From a virus: a stretch of DNA of 27,786 bases. Every line of letters starts with the position of its first letter. Position 1 is the stretch's first letter. Positions 17,111 to 24,994 of this stretch are shown in pieces. A program made the position numbers and the translations under genes. Where the stretch lies: positions 1-27,786 of IMG/VR virus record IMGVR_UViG_3300050821_009976; one strand, given 5' to 3'. Under the pieces are notes generated by a model. The model was not told the DNA's origin. It worked only from the letters and a program-made list of their open reading frames with translations, and ran no database searches.

Positions 17111-17803
17111 ATGGCTCTCAAGGGTAATGGTTCAAAAATTCTAGATACTCACAGACGATATGCGGAGGGCGGAATGCCTAAAAATAACTTATCAATCGCT
17201 TATGCAATGAAGAAAAAATCTAAGAAGATGGCAGACGGTGGAGAGATTGCCGATCCAGACAAACTAGCTTCAGCGCAAGATTCTATGCGTAAGGCATTCG
17301 GATATGCTGAAGGTGGCCAGATCACTGATAACTATCAACCCTCAGGCAAAGTAGATACAGATCCTGATATGGGCTTTCATGAATTTGACAAAGGCTATGT
17401 GGATCACGAAGGCGATGTAAAGCGTCCCAATTCTATGGCTATGGGCGAAGATTCCAAGCGCCTCAATCAACATCCTGTAGATGTGCATGCTGAAACTTCA
17501 ATGGAAGAACAAGGCCTCGTAGATAGAATTATGATGAATAGAAAACAAAATAATGCTGGCGAAGCTAAATTTTCAGAAGGTGGCAAAGTTGCCAATCAAG
17601 ATGAAATTGAAGCAGGCTTTAGTCCCAATGAGTTTGACGACCTTCACCTAAATGATAACCTTGAATCAAGCTATGGCGATGATGATAATTCAGGCGATGC
17701 TTTAGGCAACGAACAAGAAGATAAAGATAGATCGGACCTTGTTGATCGGATCATGCTTAAGAACTTCAAACAAAAGATCCCTAGGGGATATCCTGGCCGA
17801 TGA
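17111..17803 (+). CDS. Acidic, disordered protein with repeated motifs (head assembly)
   Basis: 230 residues beginning directly after the stop of paralog B. It is low-complexity and acidic and contains short repeats: YAEGGMP/YAEGGQI/FSEGGKV and, more strikingly, LVDRIMMNRKQ and LVDRIMLKNFKQ. These look like short linear binding motifs repeated along a flexible chain. Proteins with such EGG repeats lie upstream of portal genes in several uncultured podovirus-like phages. A role in head assembly, perhaps binding capsid or portal, is inferred. No enzymatic domain is visible. Confidence 0.65.
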   Translation: MALKGNGSKILDTHRRYAEGGMPKNNLSIAYAMKKKSKKMADGGEIADPDKLASAQDSMRKAFGYAEGGQITDNYQPSGKVDTDPDMGFHEFDKGYVDHEGDVKRPNSMAMGEDSKRLNQHPVDVHAETSMEEQGLVDRIMMNRKQNNAGEAKFSEGGKVANQDEIEAGFSPNEFDDLHLNDNLESSYGDDDNSGDALGNEQEDKDRSDLVDRIMLKNFKQKIPRGYPGR

Positions 17804-18033
17804 TCAATGACATTAAAGATCTTAAAACGCTTTTTAAGCTTTGCCGCGCTCAAGGCATAACTTCATTCAAGATGAATGGCATTGAAATATCTTTCGGCAA
17901 TCTTCCTATTGAGAAATACACAATCGTAAATGATGAATTTGAATCAGATGAATTGCAAGGCGACGACCTGATTTATTACTCAACACCACAAGGCCAAGCT
18001 GAACTAGATAAAAAGGTTGGCATCGCTAAATGA
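17800..18033 (+). CDS. Small protein before portal, unknown
   Basis: 77 residues, with 4-bp overlaps at both ends (ATGA type). The N-terminal half (DLKTLFKLCRAQGITSFKM) forms a helix followed by a strand; the middle has the phrase IEISFGNLP; the acidic C terminus ends DKKVGIAK. Small proteins of this design just before portal genes are widespread in environmental phages, but I know no function. Confidence 0.65.
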   Translation: MINDIKDLKTLFKLCRAQGITSFKMNGIEISFGNLPIEKYTIVNDEFESDELQGDDLIYYSTPQGQAELDKKVGIAK

Positions 18034-19952
18034 AAATTAAGAAGCCAAAACCTCCAGTAACCAAAATCAAAATGAGAACAAAGAACTCTAATGATGATGG
18101 TTATGGACAACTTGCCGAATGGTGGTTGGCAGAGGATAAAGAAAACCTTGCTAAAGATCTTTGTGGAACAGCTTCTTACTTAAAGACAAAACAAACATAT
18201 AGATTGCGGCAATTAGCCGTAGATGTGAGGATGTATAGTGGGCTTAGCATTTACTCGTATGCCGGTTCTAATGTCTCTAGAATGGATCAGACTAAAACTT
18301 TGCCTGACGATCGTCCAACGTTCAATCTGGTCCAAGCCTGCACGGATACTCTGGTATCTCGTCTCTCCCAGGATGAGCCACAACCTAAGTTCCTTACCGA
18401 CGGTGCAGATTACAAACAAAGGCATCTTGCTCAAAGATTAAATCAATTTGTTTTAGGGGAATTCTACCAAACCCATACATATGAAAAAGCTGTAAAGGTT
18501 CTCCGCGATGCTATTGTTATGGGAACTGGTTGCCTTAAGATTTACGAGGGTGATGATCAAAAAGTAGCTTTAGACCGAGTCATGATCACAGATCTCTATA
18601 TTGATGAGAATGATGCTCTAAATGGTGAGCCGCAACAGCTTTTACAACTTAAACTAATGGACCGAGAGAGACTTATTTCTCTACACCCTAAAAAAGAAGG
18701 GATGATAGAGGATGCTCCACAATCTTACCCTGACAATAGCCCTGATGGGCAGCGCACTACCGCTGATCAAGTCATGGTTGTTGAAGGCTGGAAACTTCCT
18801 TCTGGTAGTGATCCTTCGGCTCCTGGTTACTATTCTGGTAGGCATACTATTGCTACGGTTAACGGAGTAATTTTAGATGAGCCTTGGGAGAAGACTAAAT
18901 TCCCCTTTGTATTCTTAAAATACTCAGACCCTTTCTTAGGTTATTGGGGACAAGGCCTTGCCACCCAACTCTTTGGAACTCAACTAACTCTAAATCGAAT
19001 TCTATACACAATCGCTAGAGCAATCACTCTTATTGGTGTTCCTCGTATATTCATCGAACAGAATTCTAAAGTAGTAAAAGCCCATAACAATAATGAGATT
19101 GGTGTAATAGTTACATACTCAGGAGTTAAGCCTGCTTATGAAGTAGCGCCTTGTAATGCCCCCGAGATGTATGAAGAACGAGATCGTCTAATTGCCTATG
19201 GTTTTCAACAATGTGGTGTTTCTTCAATGCAAGCGACATCACAAAAGCCTGCAGGCCTTAACTCTGGCGAAGCAATCAGAACCTATGCTGACGAAGCTAC
19301 CGATCGGTATCAGACATTGGCTAAGAAGAGAGACAACTTCTTTAAAGAGCTAGCTTATCAAATCACTGACGTTGCTATGGATATAGCTAAAGAGACTGGG
19401 AAGTATCAGACCGTTTATCCTAATAAGGATGGAACAAAAGAGATTGATCTCCCTGCAATGAAGTTCCTAAAAGATCCTTTCGTTATCCAATGCTTTACCG
19501 AGAGCTCTTTACCGAAAACTCCTGCAGGAAGAATTGAAACAGTCACTGAACAAGTCCAAGCGGGAATGTTGACTTTAAAAGAAGGTCGAAGGCTTATGCG
19601 CTTTCCCGACCTTGAGCAAAATGAGCGCTTAGATAATGCGTCTGAAGAAAGAATATTTAAAATCTTAGACGACATTGTAGAGGCCGGTAAATACTCACCT
19701 CCCGATGCGTTTATGGACCTTCAATTGGCCACGCAATTAACTGTTCAATACATAAATCTTTATTTGGCAGCAAATCTTGAACAGAAAAAAGCTGACATGC
19801 TTAGAGACTTCTTCTCAGCCATTCAAGCGTTGATTCAGGCAGCGACTCCTCCTCCAATGCCAATGCAAGGAGCTCCATCTCCCACTGCAAACCCGCAGCC
19901 CGCACCAACATCCCCTTTAGTTCCAAACACAAACGCAGCCCCGGCTGCTTAA
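18030..19952 (+). CDS. Portal protein
   Basis: 640 residues, of typical podovirus portal length. Portal traits are visible: a helical N-terminal domain (LAEWWLAEDKENLAKDL, RMYSGLSIYSYAGS), the phrase RPTFNLVQACTDTLVSRLSQDEPQP (wing/stem region), AIVMGTGCLKIY and later RDNFFKELAYQITDVAMDIAK (channel helix region). The C-terminal tail is Pro/Ala/Gln-rich (TPPPMPMQGAPSPTANP). Twelve copies should form the ring through which DNA is pumped. It lies between packaging and scaffold/capsid genes, the normal order. Confidence 0.9.
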   Translation: MKIKKPKPPVTKIKMRTKNSNDDGYGQLAEWWLAEDKENLAKDLCGTASYLKTKQTYRLRQLAVDVRMYSGLSIYSYAGSNVSRMDQTKTLPDDRPTFNLVQACTDTLVSRLSQDEPQPKFLTDGADYKQRHLAQRLNQFVLGEFYQTHTYEKAVKVLRDAIVMGTGCLKIYEGDDQKVALDRVMITDLYIDENDALNGEPQQLLQLKLMDRERLISLHPKKEGMIEDAPQSYPDNSPDGQRTTADQVMVVEGWKLPSGSDPSAPGYYSGRHTIATVNGVILDEPWEKTKFPFVFLKYSDPFLGYWGQGLATQLFGTQLTLNRILYTIARAITLIGVPRIFIEQNSKVVKAHNNNEIGVIVTYSGVKPAYEVAPCNAPEMYEERDRLIAYGFQQCGVSSMQATSQKPAGLNSGEAIRTYADEATDRYQTLAKKRDNFFKELAYQITDVAMDIAKETGKYQTVYPNKDGTKEIDLPAMKFLKDPFVIQCFTESSLPKTPAGRIETVTEQVQAGMLTLKEGRRLMRFPDLEQNERLDNASEERIFKILDDIVEAGKYSPPDAFMDLQLATQLTVQYINLYLAANLEQKKADMLRDFFSAIQALIQAATPPPMPMQGAPSPTANPQPAPTSPLVPNTNAAPAA

Positions 19953-19992
19953 CTATAACCAGGCAGAAGCTACTCGCCTGAAAGGAATATGA
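19953..19992 (+). other. Short spacer with hairpin before scaffold gene
   Basis: CCAGGC (19959-19964) can pair with GCCTG(A) (19976-19981) around an 11-nt loop. AAAGGAAT follows as the ribosome site of the scaffold gene. Probably an mRNA hairpin; its arms resemble, but are further apart than, those of the early-operon element. Confidence 0.35.
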
Positions 19993-20982
19993 ATGAAGAT
20001 CTCACCTATTACAGGTTCAGGTGTGCCCGTGCAATCAAATCAACAATCAATAGATCCAGGTAAAATCGCAAGAGCTAAAGCCATAGCCGCCGGACAACCA
20101 ATAGAAGAATCAACTGGCGATCCGCAAGCAGACAGAGCTCAATCAGATGTAAGAAAAATCCAAATGAAAACTCAAATGTCTACAAATCGTGACGATGGAT
20201 TACAGACAGAAGTCGTGACTGATATGGCCAAACCGGACACTAGTGAACCTGTTGAAGTGGTCGAAGAGACGAAGCCACTTAGCCCTCAATTTGCCGCTCT
20301 TGCGAAAGCAAAGCGTGCCCTCCAAGTTAAAGAGAGGGAATTACAAACTAGAGAAGCTGCATTAAAGACTCAATCCCCTGCAGGGAATGAAGATTTAATC
20401 TCTAAACTCAAGAGTAATCCATTGGGTGTGTTACTGGACAATGGGGTGACCTATGACCAGCTCACAGAAGCTATAATTGCTCAACAAAACGGAGCAACGC
20501 CCGAGATAAACGCATTGAAAGCGGAAATGAAAGCTTTGAAAGAAGAACTTTCAGGACAGTTTACAACGCGTGATCAGCACGCAGAACAACAAGTGCTTGC
20601 TGATATTCAAAGGGATGTAATTCAAACGGTTAACTCTAAACCTGAAGAATTTGAAGCTATCCGTGAAGCTAAAGCCTATGGAGATGTAAAAGAACTAATC
20701 CATAGGACCTGGAAAAAAACAGGCGAGGTCTTAGATACTCACGAAGCTATTGAGTTAGTTGAAAATCAATTAATTGAAGAAGCTATTCCATTTGCCAAAC
20801 TAGCTAAGGTTCAAAAAAGGCTGACTCCGAAAGAAGCAGCTCAAGTCGAAGCGCAGCTACCTTCGCAAAGGCCAGGAACAAAGATTATGCGAACTTTAAC
20901 TAATCGCGATACCGCGACTCCGCTTATGGATCGACGTGCTCGAGCCATAGCGGCTATGACCGGTACGCTTAAAAAAGGATAA
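19993..20982 (+). CDS. Scaffolding protein
   Basis: 329 residues, acidic and helical. Residues about 85-125 are charged coiled coil (ALAKAKRALQVKERELQTRE), with a second helical stretch near 170-210 (EINALKAEMKALKEELSG). The basic C terminus (DRRARAIAAMTGTLKKG) fits a capsid-binding tail. Position directly between portal and major capsid genes is the standard position for the scaffold that guides procapsid assembly. No protease motif was seen. Confidence 0.8.
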   Translation: MKISPITGSGVPVQSNQQSIDPGKIARAKAIAAGQPIEESTGDPQADRAQSDVRKIQMKTQMSTNRDDGLQTEVVTDMAKPDTSEPVEVVEETKPLSPQFAALAKAKRALQVKERELQTREAALKTQSPAGNEDLISKLKSNPLGVLLDNGVTYDQLTEAIIAQQNGATPEINALKAEMKALKEELSGQFTTRDQHAEQQVLADIQRDVIQTVNSKPEEFEAIREAKAYGDVKELIHRTWKKTGEVLDTHEAIELVENQLIEEAIPFAKLAKVQKRLTPKEAAQVEAQLPSQRPGTKIMRTLTNRDTATPLMDRRARAIAAMTGTLKKG

Positions 20983-20989
20983 GTGACTT

Positions 20990-22297
20990 ATGGCAATTGC
21001 GCCAGTATATGCAAATAGTAGTAATCAAATTGCAGCTCTTAAAGAGTTGTATGTTGATGATAAAGATTACATGAAAAATATTGTTTATTCTAAGAACCCA
21101 TGGCTTGCCATGATTCCTAAGAATGAATCCCCTGATGGCTTTGCAGGAAAATATATTCCTGTTCCATTAGAATACGGCAATCCTCAAGGTCGAGCTCACA
21201 CATTTGCTAATGCTCAAAATCAGCAAACAGCAAGTGATGTTATCTCGTACTTCGTTTACGCCGTACAAGATTACCAACTTGTTACCATCACAAACTTGTT
21301 GATGGAACAAACCAAATCAAACGCCGGTGCATTTGTTGATGAAGCTTCAAGGACCATGGATAATGGTTTTAGAAACTTATCTAACAACATGGCTTTTGAA
21401 TTGTTTTACGGTGGTACTTCAAGTCGGGGTCAAATCTCTGCCGCTGGAATTGCCTATTCCGCTCCAAATATCACTTTAACTTTGGCTAATAGCCAACAAG
21501 TGGTCCAATTTGAAGTTGGAATGACTCTACAAGCTGCTGCCACTGATGGGGGAGCTGCTCTTCAAAATACTCCTGGAACAATCGACGCGGCTCAAGTTAT
21601 CAGCGTTAACCGTGGAACAGGCGTTATTGTTGCTGTAGTCGTACAGGGTGCTCCACAAACTTCGTGGGGAGCCAATGACTTCTTACAAGTGCTTGGTGAT
21701 ATCGGTATCGGAGGAAGCTCAACAATCGCAGGCATGTTAGGTCTCTCTGGCCTTGCTGCATGGGTACCCGTTGTAGATCCTGGTGCTACTGATAATTTCT
21801 GGGGAGTTAATCGCTCTGCAGACGTTACTCGTCTTGGTGGTTTAAGATTCAATGCTTCTGCCTTCTCTATCTCTGAAGGTATTACTCAAGCATTAGCTCT
21901 TGCAAACCGCGAAGGCGCTGCTCCTGATTTGATCATTATCGACTTCGTTTCATACGCGTCTTTGATTAACGAATTGGGCGCAAAAGTTCAATACGTTCAA
22001 TTAGAGCACGACGAAGTTGAAGTGGCTTTTGAAGCCATTCACTTCCATAGTGCTTACGGAAAAATTCCGGTCTTAGCTGATCGATCATGTCAACCTCAAA
22101 CTGCATGGTGTCTGACAACTGATACTTGGAAATTCCGTAGCCTTGGAAAAGCTCCCCACATTCTTACTTATGGAATGGAAGGACTTGAAGGCTTACGCGT
22201 TGGTAATGCAGATGCTTTAGAGATCCGAATTGCATATTACGGCAACGTGATCTGTTCAGCCCCTGGTTACAACATGAACGTTCAATTATCGGCATAA
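20990..22297 (+). CDS. Major capsid protein
   Basis: 435 residues, HK97-like in character: a long N-terminal arm (MKNIVYSKNPWLAMIPKNE), then FVVY-type strands (VISYFVYAVQDYQLVTIT), a spine helix (ASRTMDNGFRNLSNNMAFELFY) and an internal beta-rich insertion (residues about 160-250). The second half ends in the A-domain-like ALEIRIAYYGNVICSAPGYN. The gene follows the scaffold by 7 bp and is followed by a strong terminator. It builds the icosahedral shell. Confidence 0.9.
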   Translation: MAIAPVYANSSNQIAALKELYVDDKDYMKNIVYSKNPWLAMIPKNESPDGFAGKYIPVPLEYGNPQGRAHTFANAQNQQTASDVISYFVYAVQDYQLVTITNLLMEQTKSNAGAFVDEASRTMDNGFRNLSNNMAFELFYGGTSSRGQISAAGIAYSAPNITLTLANSQQVVQFEVGMTLQAAATDGGAALQNTPGTIDAAQVISVNRGTGVIVAVVVQGAPQTSWGANDFLQVLGDIGIGGSSTIAGMLGLSGLAAWVPVVDPGATDNFWGVNRSADVTRLGGLRFNASAFSISEGITQALALANREGAAPDLIIIDFVSYASLINELGAKVQYVQLEHDEVEVAFEAIHFHSAYGKIPVLADRSCQPQTAWCLTTDTWKFRSLGKAPHILTYGMEGLEGLRVGNADALEIRIAYYGNVICSAPGYNMNVQLSA

Positions 22298-22326
22298 TTA
22301 CCCTATTTGCTTCGGTGAATAGGTGC

Positions 22327-22372
22327 GGGGCTAGCCTTTCTTCCTGTTAGGAGGGGCTAGCCCCTGCTTTTA
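22327..22372 (+). terminator. Rho-independent terminator after capsid gene
   Basis: GGGGCTAGCC (22327-22336) pairs perfectly with GGCTAGCCCC (22355-22364) and is followed by TGCTTTTAT. The 10-bp GC-rich stem and U-rich tail sit 30 bp after the capsid stop, so capsid mRNA can be uncoupled from downstream genes. Confidence 0.75.
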
Positions 22373-22373
22373 T

Positions 22374-22436
22374 ATGGCCAAGCCGTACACCTTTGAGGCT
22401 AGACATTTCAGTTTAGCGTACTGCTTGGGACCGTAA
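22374..22436 (+). other. Micro-ORF and long stem in the leader of the decoration gene
   Basis: A 20-codon ORF (MAKPYTFEARHFSLAYCLGP) overlies a stem: CCAAGC (22378-22383) with GCTTGG (22423-22428), extended by GTAC (22385-22388) with GTAC (22418-22421). A further stem CTGGC/GCCAG lies at 22437-22464. Translation of the micro-ORF would open the first stem, a leader-peptide arrangement. No ribosome site is clear. Confidence 0.35.
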
Positions 22437-22481
22437 CTGGCGCGCCCTTGAGAGCTATTGCCAGCAAAGATAAGGATATTT

Positions 22482-23165
22482 ATGTCATTTCAACGCGGAA
22501 ACGGCCAAAATGGCGGCCACTTCTATTCAAATATCACTCAACCCGTAAAAGTAGACTGTAACTTCATAGTTGATGCAGCTAATGGAAACGGTCTCGGTGT
22601 TAGGTCAATCAAAAGTAATGGATATGTTCAAAACGTATTTATGCATACGACTTCTACTCCTGGAGTAGGCCTTGGAGGATTAGTAAATCCTAATCCCCAA
22701 GCCGGAACCATCATGGTTCAGTTTAAAAATAATTATAACTATTATCTCGGCGGTTTTTCTGGAGCCGTTTCTCCGCTATCTGGATCTCCCGTAACATCGA
22801 CGACCACTGGTCTTGTTTATGTGATCGTTTCTCTTGGAACAACGACTCTTGCTCAGTGGCAAGCAGCTGGCGTTATTGTAGGTCAAACCCCTCAAGTGGG
22901 ATTGGCCTTTGTCGCGAAAGCTACTGGAGCTATCGGAGGGACTGGATCAGTTGAAGTCCCCGCTACTGCGGGATCTGGTATCACAAACTTCGAAGTAGAG
23001 GGAGATGCTCATTTAAGTGCTAACTCTTCTATCGCTGCTAATGCTGGGCTGGTTGTTATCTTAAATTGTTATGCTTCTGGGGTTCTAACTGCTCCAGCGT
23101 CGGGATCGACTCTCGGATTGAGTTTCTTCTTTGACGCAAGCTCAGTAACAATTGACGGTTTATAA
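22482..23165 (+). CDS. Glycine-rich virion protein (decoration-like)
   Basis: 227 residues from ATG 22482, which has AAGGATAT as its ribosome site; a TTG-initiated longer frame from 22458 is not favoured. The protein is rich in Gly, Ser, Thr, Val and Asn with beta strands throughout (FYSNITQPVKVDCNF, GTIMVQFKNNYNYYLGG, GLSFFFDASSVTIDGL). It lies between the capsid terminator and the next terminator, so it has its own expression unit. Most likely an abundant decoration or minor capsid protein. Confidence 0.7.
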   Translation: MSFQRGNGQNGGHFYSNITQPVKVDCNFIVDAANGNGLGVRSIKSNGYVQNVFMHTTSTPGVGLGGLVNPNPQAGTIMVQFKNNYNYYLGGFSGAVSPLSGSPVTSTTTGLVYVIVSLGTTTLAQWQAAGVIVGQTPQVGLAFVAKATGAIGGTGSVEVPATAGSGITNFEVEGDAHLSANSSIAANAGLVVILNCYASGVLTAPASGSTLGLSFFFDASSVTIDGL

Positions 23166-23175
23166 GACTATTCTA

Positions 23176-23213
23176 GGGGCCTTTAGTGGCCCCTTATTTT
23201 AAGGGGAAATAAA
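23176..23213 (+). terminator. Terminator with competing downstream hairpin
   Basis: GGGGCC (23176-23181) pairs with GGCCCC (23188-23193), followed by TTATTTT. An alternative stem CCCCTT (23190-23195) with AAGGGG (23201-23206) would hide the ribosome site of the next gene. The two stems share the CCCC run and exclude each other. Confidence 0.65.
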
Positions 23214-23603
23214 ATGGCTAATAGTTTAAGTCTTAATGCAAACGAAGTTGCTGGCCTTGGCACTTTTTCTTATACGGTTCCAGTGGGTGGTGCGGGCCTT
23301 TACACTTTAAGTTGTCAATCAACTCTTCCTTATGAACAAGGAACTTTTAATAACTCATCAGTAACGCCTTCTGTTGCTTCTGCTTTGCAGGTCGTCCTTA
23401 GGCAAACTGGAAGTGCTTCTGTAAGTATCACTATTGGTGGATCAGCCACTAACCCAACACCTACGCAACCAGCAATTGGAACAAGCAGCAGATTTCAAGT
23501 GGCAGATGGCGATGTTTTAAGCGTTGTTCTTAGTTCTGCCAACTCAATTGATGCACAACCTAATTCAGTTAAGAGCGTAGTTAATCTTTATCAAGGATAC
23601 TAA
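23214..23603 (+). CDS. Small beta-sandwich virion protein, paralog C
   Basis: 129 residues. It shares with the proteins at 16417 and 16745 the closing motif: DVLSVVLSSANSIDAQPNSVKSVVNLYQGY matches LSSS..., the SVK and the I/Y-QG(Y) ending. The middle is expanded (QTGSASVSITIGGSATN). Its separation from the other two copies by the whole head module suggests an old duplication followed by specialisation, for example head versus tail. Function inferred as structural. Confidence 0.72.
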   Translation: MANSLSLNANEVAGLGTFSYTVPVGGAGLYTLSCQSTLPYEQGTFNNSSVTPSVASALQVVLRQTGSASVSITIGGSATNPTPTQPAIGTSSRFQVADGDVLSVVLSSANSIDAQPNSVKSVVNLYQGY

Positions 23604-23605
23604 AG

Positions 23606-24670
23606 ATGGCCCTTATCCCAAGCCAACCGCAAGGACTAAGCGCCGAACAGACTGACGGTAAGATTTTACTTTCATGGTCTGGATCTTTAGCTGCGACTTC
23701 TTATCAACTTCAAAGGTCTACTGACGGGGTTAACTTTACTAACCTTGCGACAACAAGTTCTATTCAATACATAGATATGTTTCCAAGTGTCACCGTTGGC
23801 GTTCAATACTGGTATCAAGTTGCTGGCGTTAATATTAATGGGACAAGCATTTATTCAAGCATTGTAACTATGGTAGCAGCTCCTCCAAGCGAAATGTCTT
23901 TAGGGGAACTGAGATTAAGATCACAACAATGTGCAGACAAAGTCGGATCACAGTTTGTTTCAAACTCTGAATGGAACATGATGATTAGACTTTCGATGTA
24001 TGAGCTATATGATTTGTTGACGACTTCGTATGAAGATTACTTTGCTTCATCTCAAATTTTCATCCCTACAAATGGACAGCAGGCTAATTACCCGCTTCCT
24101 GATGGAGCAACTAATTATTTAGGTGGAACTTTTGGGGGAACATCAGGTCAACCGGCTCTTGCTTTTTATAAATTAGCAGGGATGGACTTGAATGTGAACA
24201 CAAGCACAATTACTCCGTCTCGCGTAAGTCTTTTAAGATTTGATTTCATAAAAAGGAATCAATATGTTTATCCAAATTCTACTTCCTCTATTTATGGCGT
24301 ATACAACATGCGCTATCGCATTATGGGGAATAATATTAATATCATTCCTACGCCTGCGGGGAATCAAACGCTAATCGCTTGGTATTCTCCTCGTCTTCCA
24401 GGACTTCTAGCAGACACTGACCTTACTAATATTGGAACTTCCGGCTGGCTTAGATACGTCATTGTAAGGTCCGCTAAATATGCTCTTGATAAAGAAGAGG
24501 GAACAGATACTTCAAGTCTTGATGCTGAGCTATTATTTTTGAAAACTAGAATTGAACAAGCGGCGAGTAACAGGGATGCCGGACAAGCTGATACTGTTTC
24601 AGAAACCAGACAAGATGCAATTTATGGAGGCACTGGGTTTGCTGGCGGGTCTTCGAATGGTGGCTGGTAA
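23606..24670 (+). CDS. FN3-domain fused head-tail adaptor
   Basis: 354 residues in two parts. Residues about 5-93 are a fibronectin type III domain (GLSAEQTDGKILLSWSGS, YQLQRSTDGVNF, YWYQVAGVNINGTS). Residues about 96-354 are a head-tail adaptor: a helical start MSLGELRLRSQQCADKVG, NMMIRLSMYELYDLL, then strands with IIPTPAGNQTLIAWY and a helix YVIVRSAKYALDKEEG. Adaptors usually lack FN3, so the domain may stick out near the neck and touch host surface polymers. The stop overlaps the next ATG by one base. Confidence 0.75.
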   Translation: MALIPSQPQGLSAEQTDGKILLSWSGSLAATSYQLQRSTDGVNFTNLATTSSIQYIDMFPSVTVGVQYWYQVAGVNINGTSIYSSIVTMVAAPPSEMSLGELRLRSQQCADKVGSQFVSNSEWNMMIRLSMYELYDLLTTSYEDYFASSQIFIPTNGQQANYPLPDGATNYLGGTFGGTSGQPALAFYKLAGMDLNVNTSTITPSRVSLLRFDFIKRNQYVYPNSTSSIYGVYNMRYRIMGNNINIIPTPAGNQTLIAWYSPRLPGLLADTDLTNIGTSGWLRYVIVRSAKYALDKEEGTDTSSLDAELLFLKTRIEQAASNRDAGQADTVSETRQDAIYGGTGFAGGSSNGGW

Positions 24671-24993
24671 TGGCCGCAAATCAAGTTCAGATTCCCGTAA
24701 TACAAACGCAAACTCAAGCCATTACTCAAATTCAACAAAATACAAACAAAGTTTTAAGGAATATAAATAACCAAGCAACGTCTCTTCAAACTGAAGTTAG
24801 CCAGATTCAAGGATTAGGGGATGTTATCTTTTCCCCCCTTACTCTGACACAATTCCAAACTATTCATGGAACAAGTTGGATTGAAGCAAACGGACAATCA
24901 TCTGTTTCAACTGCTTATGAAACTTTAACAGGTAACAAAACTGTGCCCACCATAACTATTAGTGGTGCTACGGCTTTTATAAAGGTAAATTAA
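24670..24993 (+). CDS. Small tail-tip protein with collar-like C terminus
   Basis: 107 residues. The N-terminal half is a Gln/Asn-rich coiled-coil-like segment (TQTQAITQIQQNTNKVLRNI). The C-terminal half, HGTSWIEANGQSSVSTAYETLTGNKTVPTI, is a compact version of the domain that in tail fibres follows the collar fold (G-x-NGQS-x-x-x-T-x-Y-x-x-LTG). It lies next to a full collar-domain protein, so the two probably cooperate at the tail tip. Confidence 0.7.
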   Translation: MAANQVQIPVIQTQTQAITQIQQNTNKVLRNINNQATSLQTEVSQIQGLGDVIFSPLTLTQFQTIHGTSWIEANGQSSVSTAYETLTGNKTVPTITISGATAFIKVN

Positions 24994-24994
24994 T

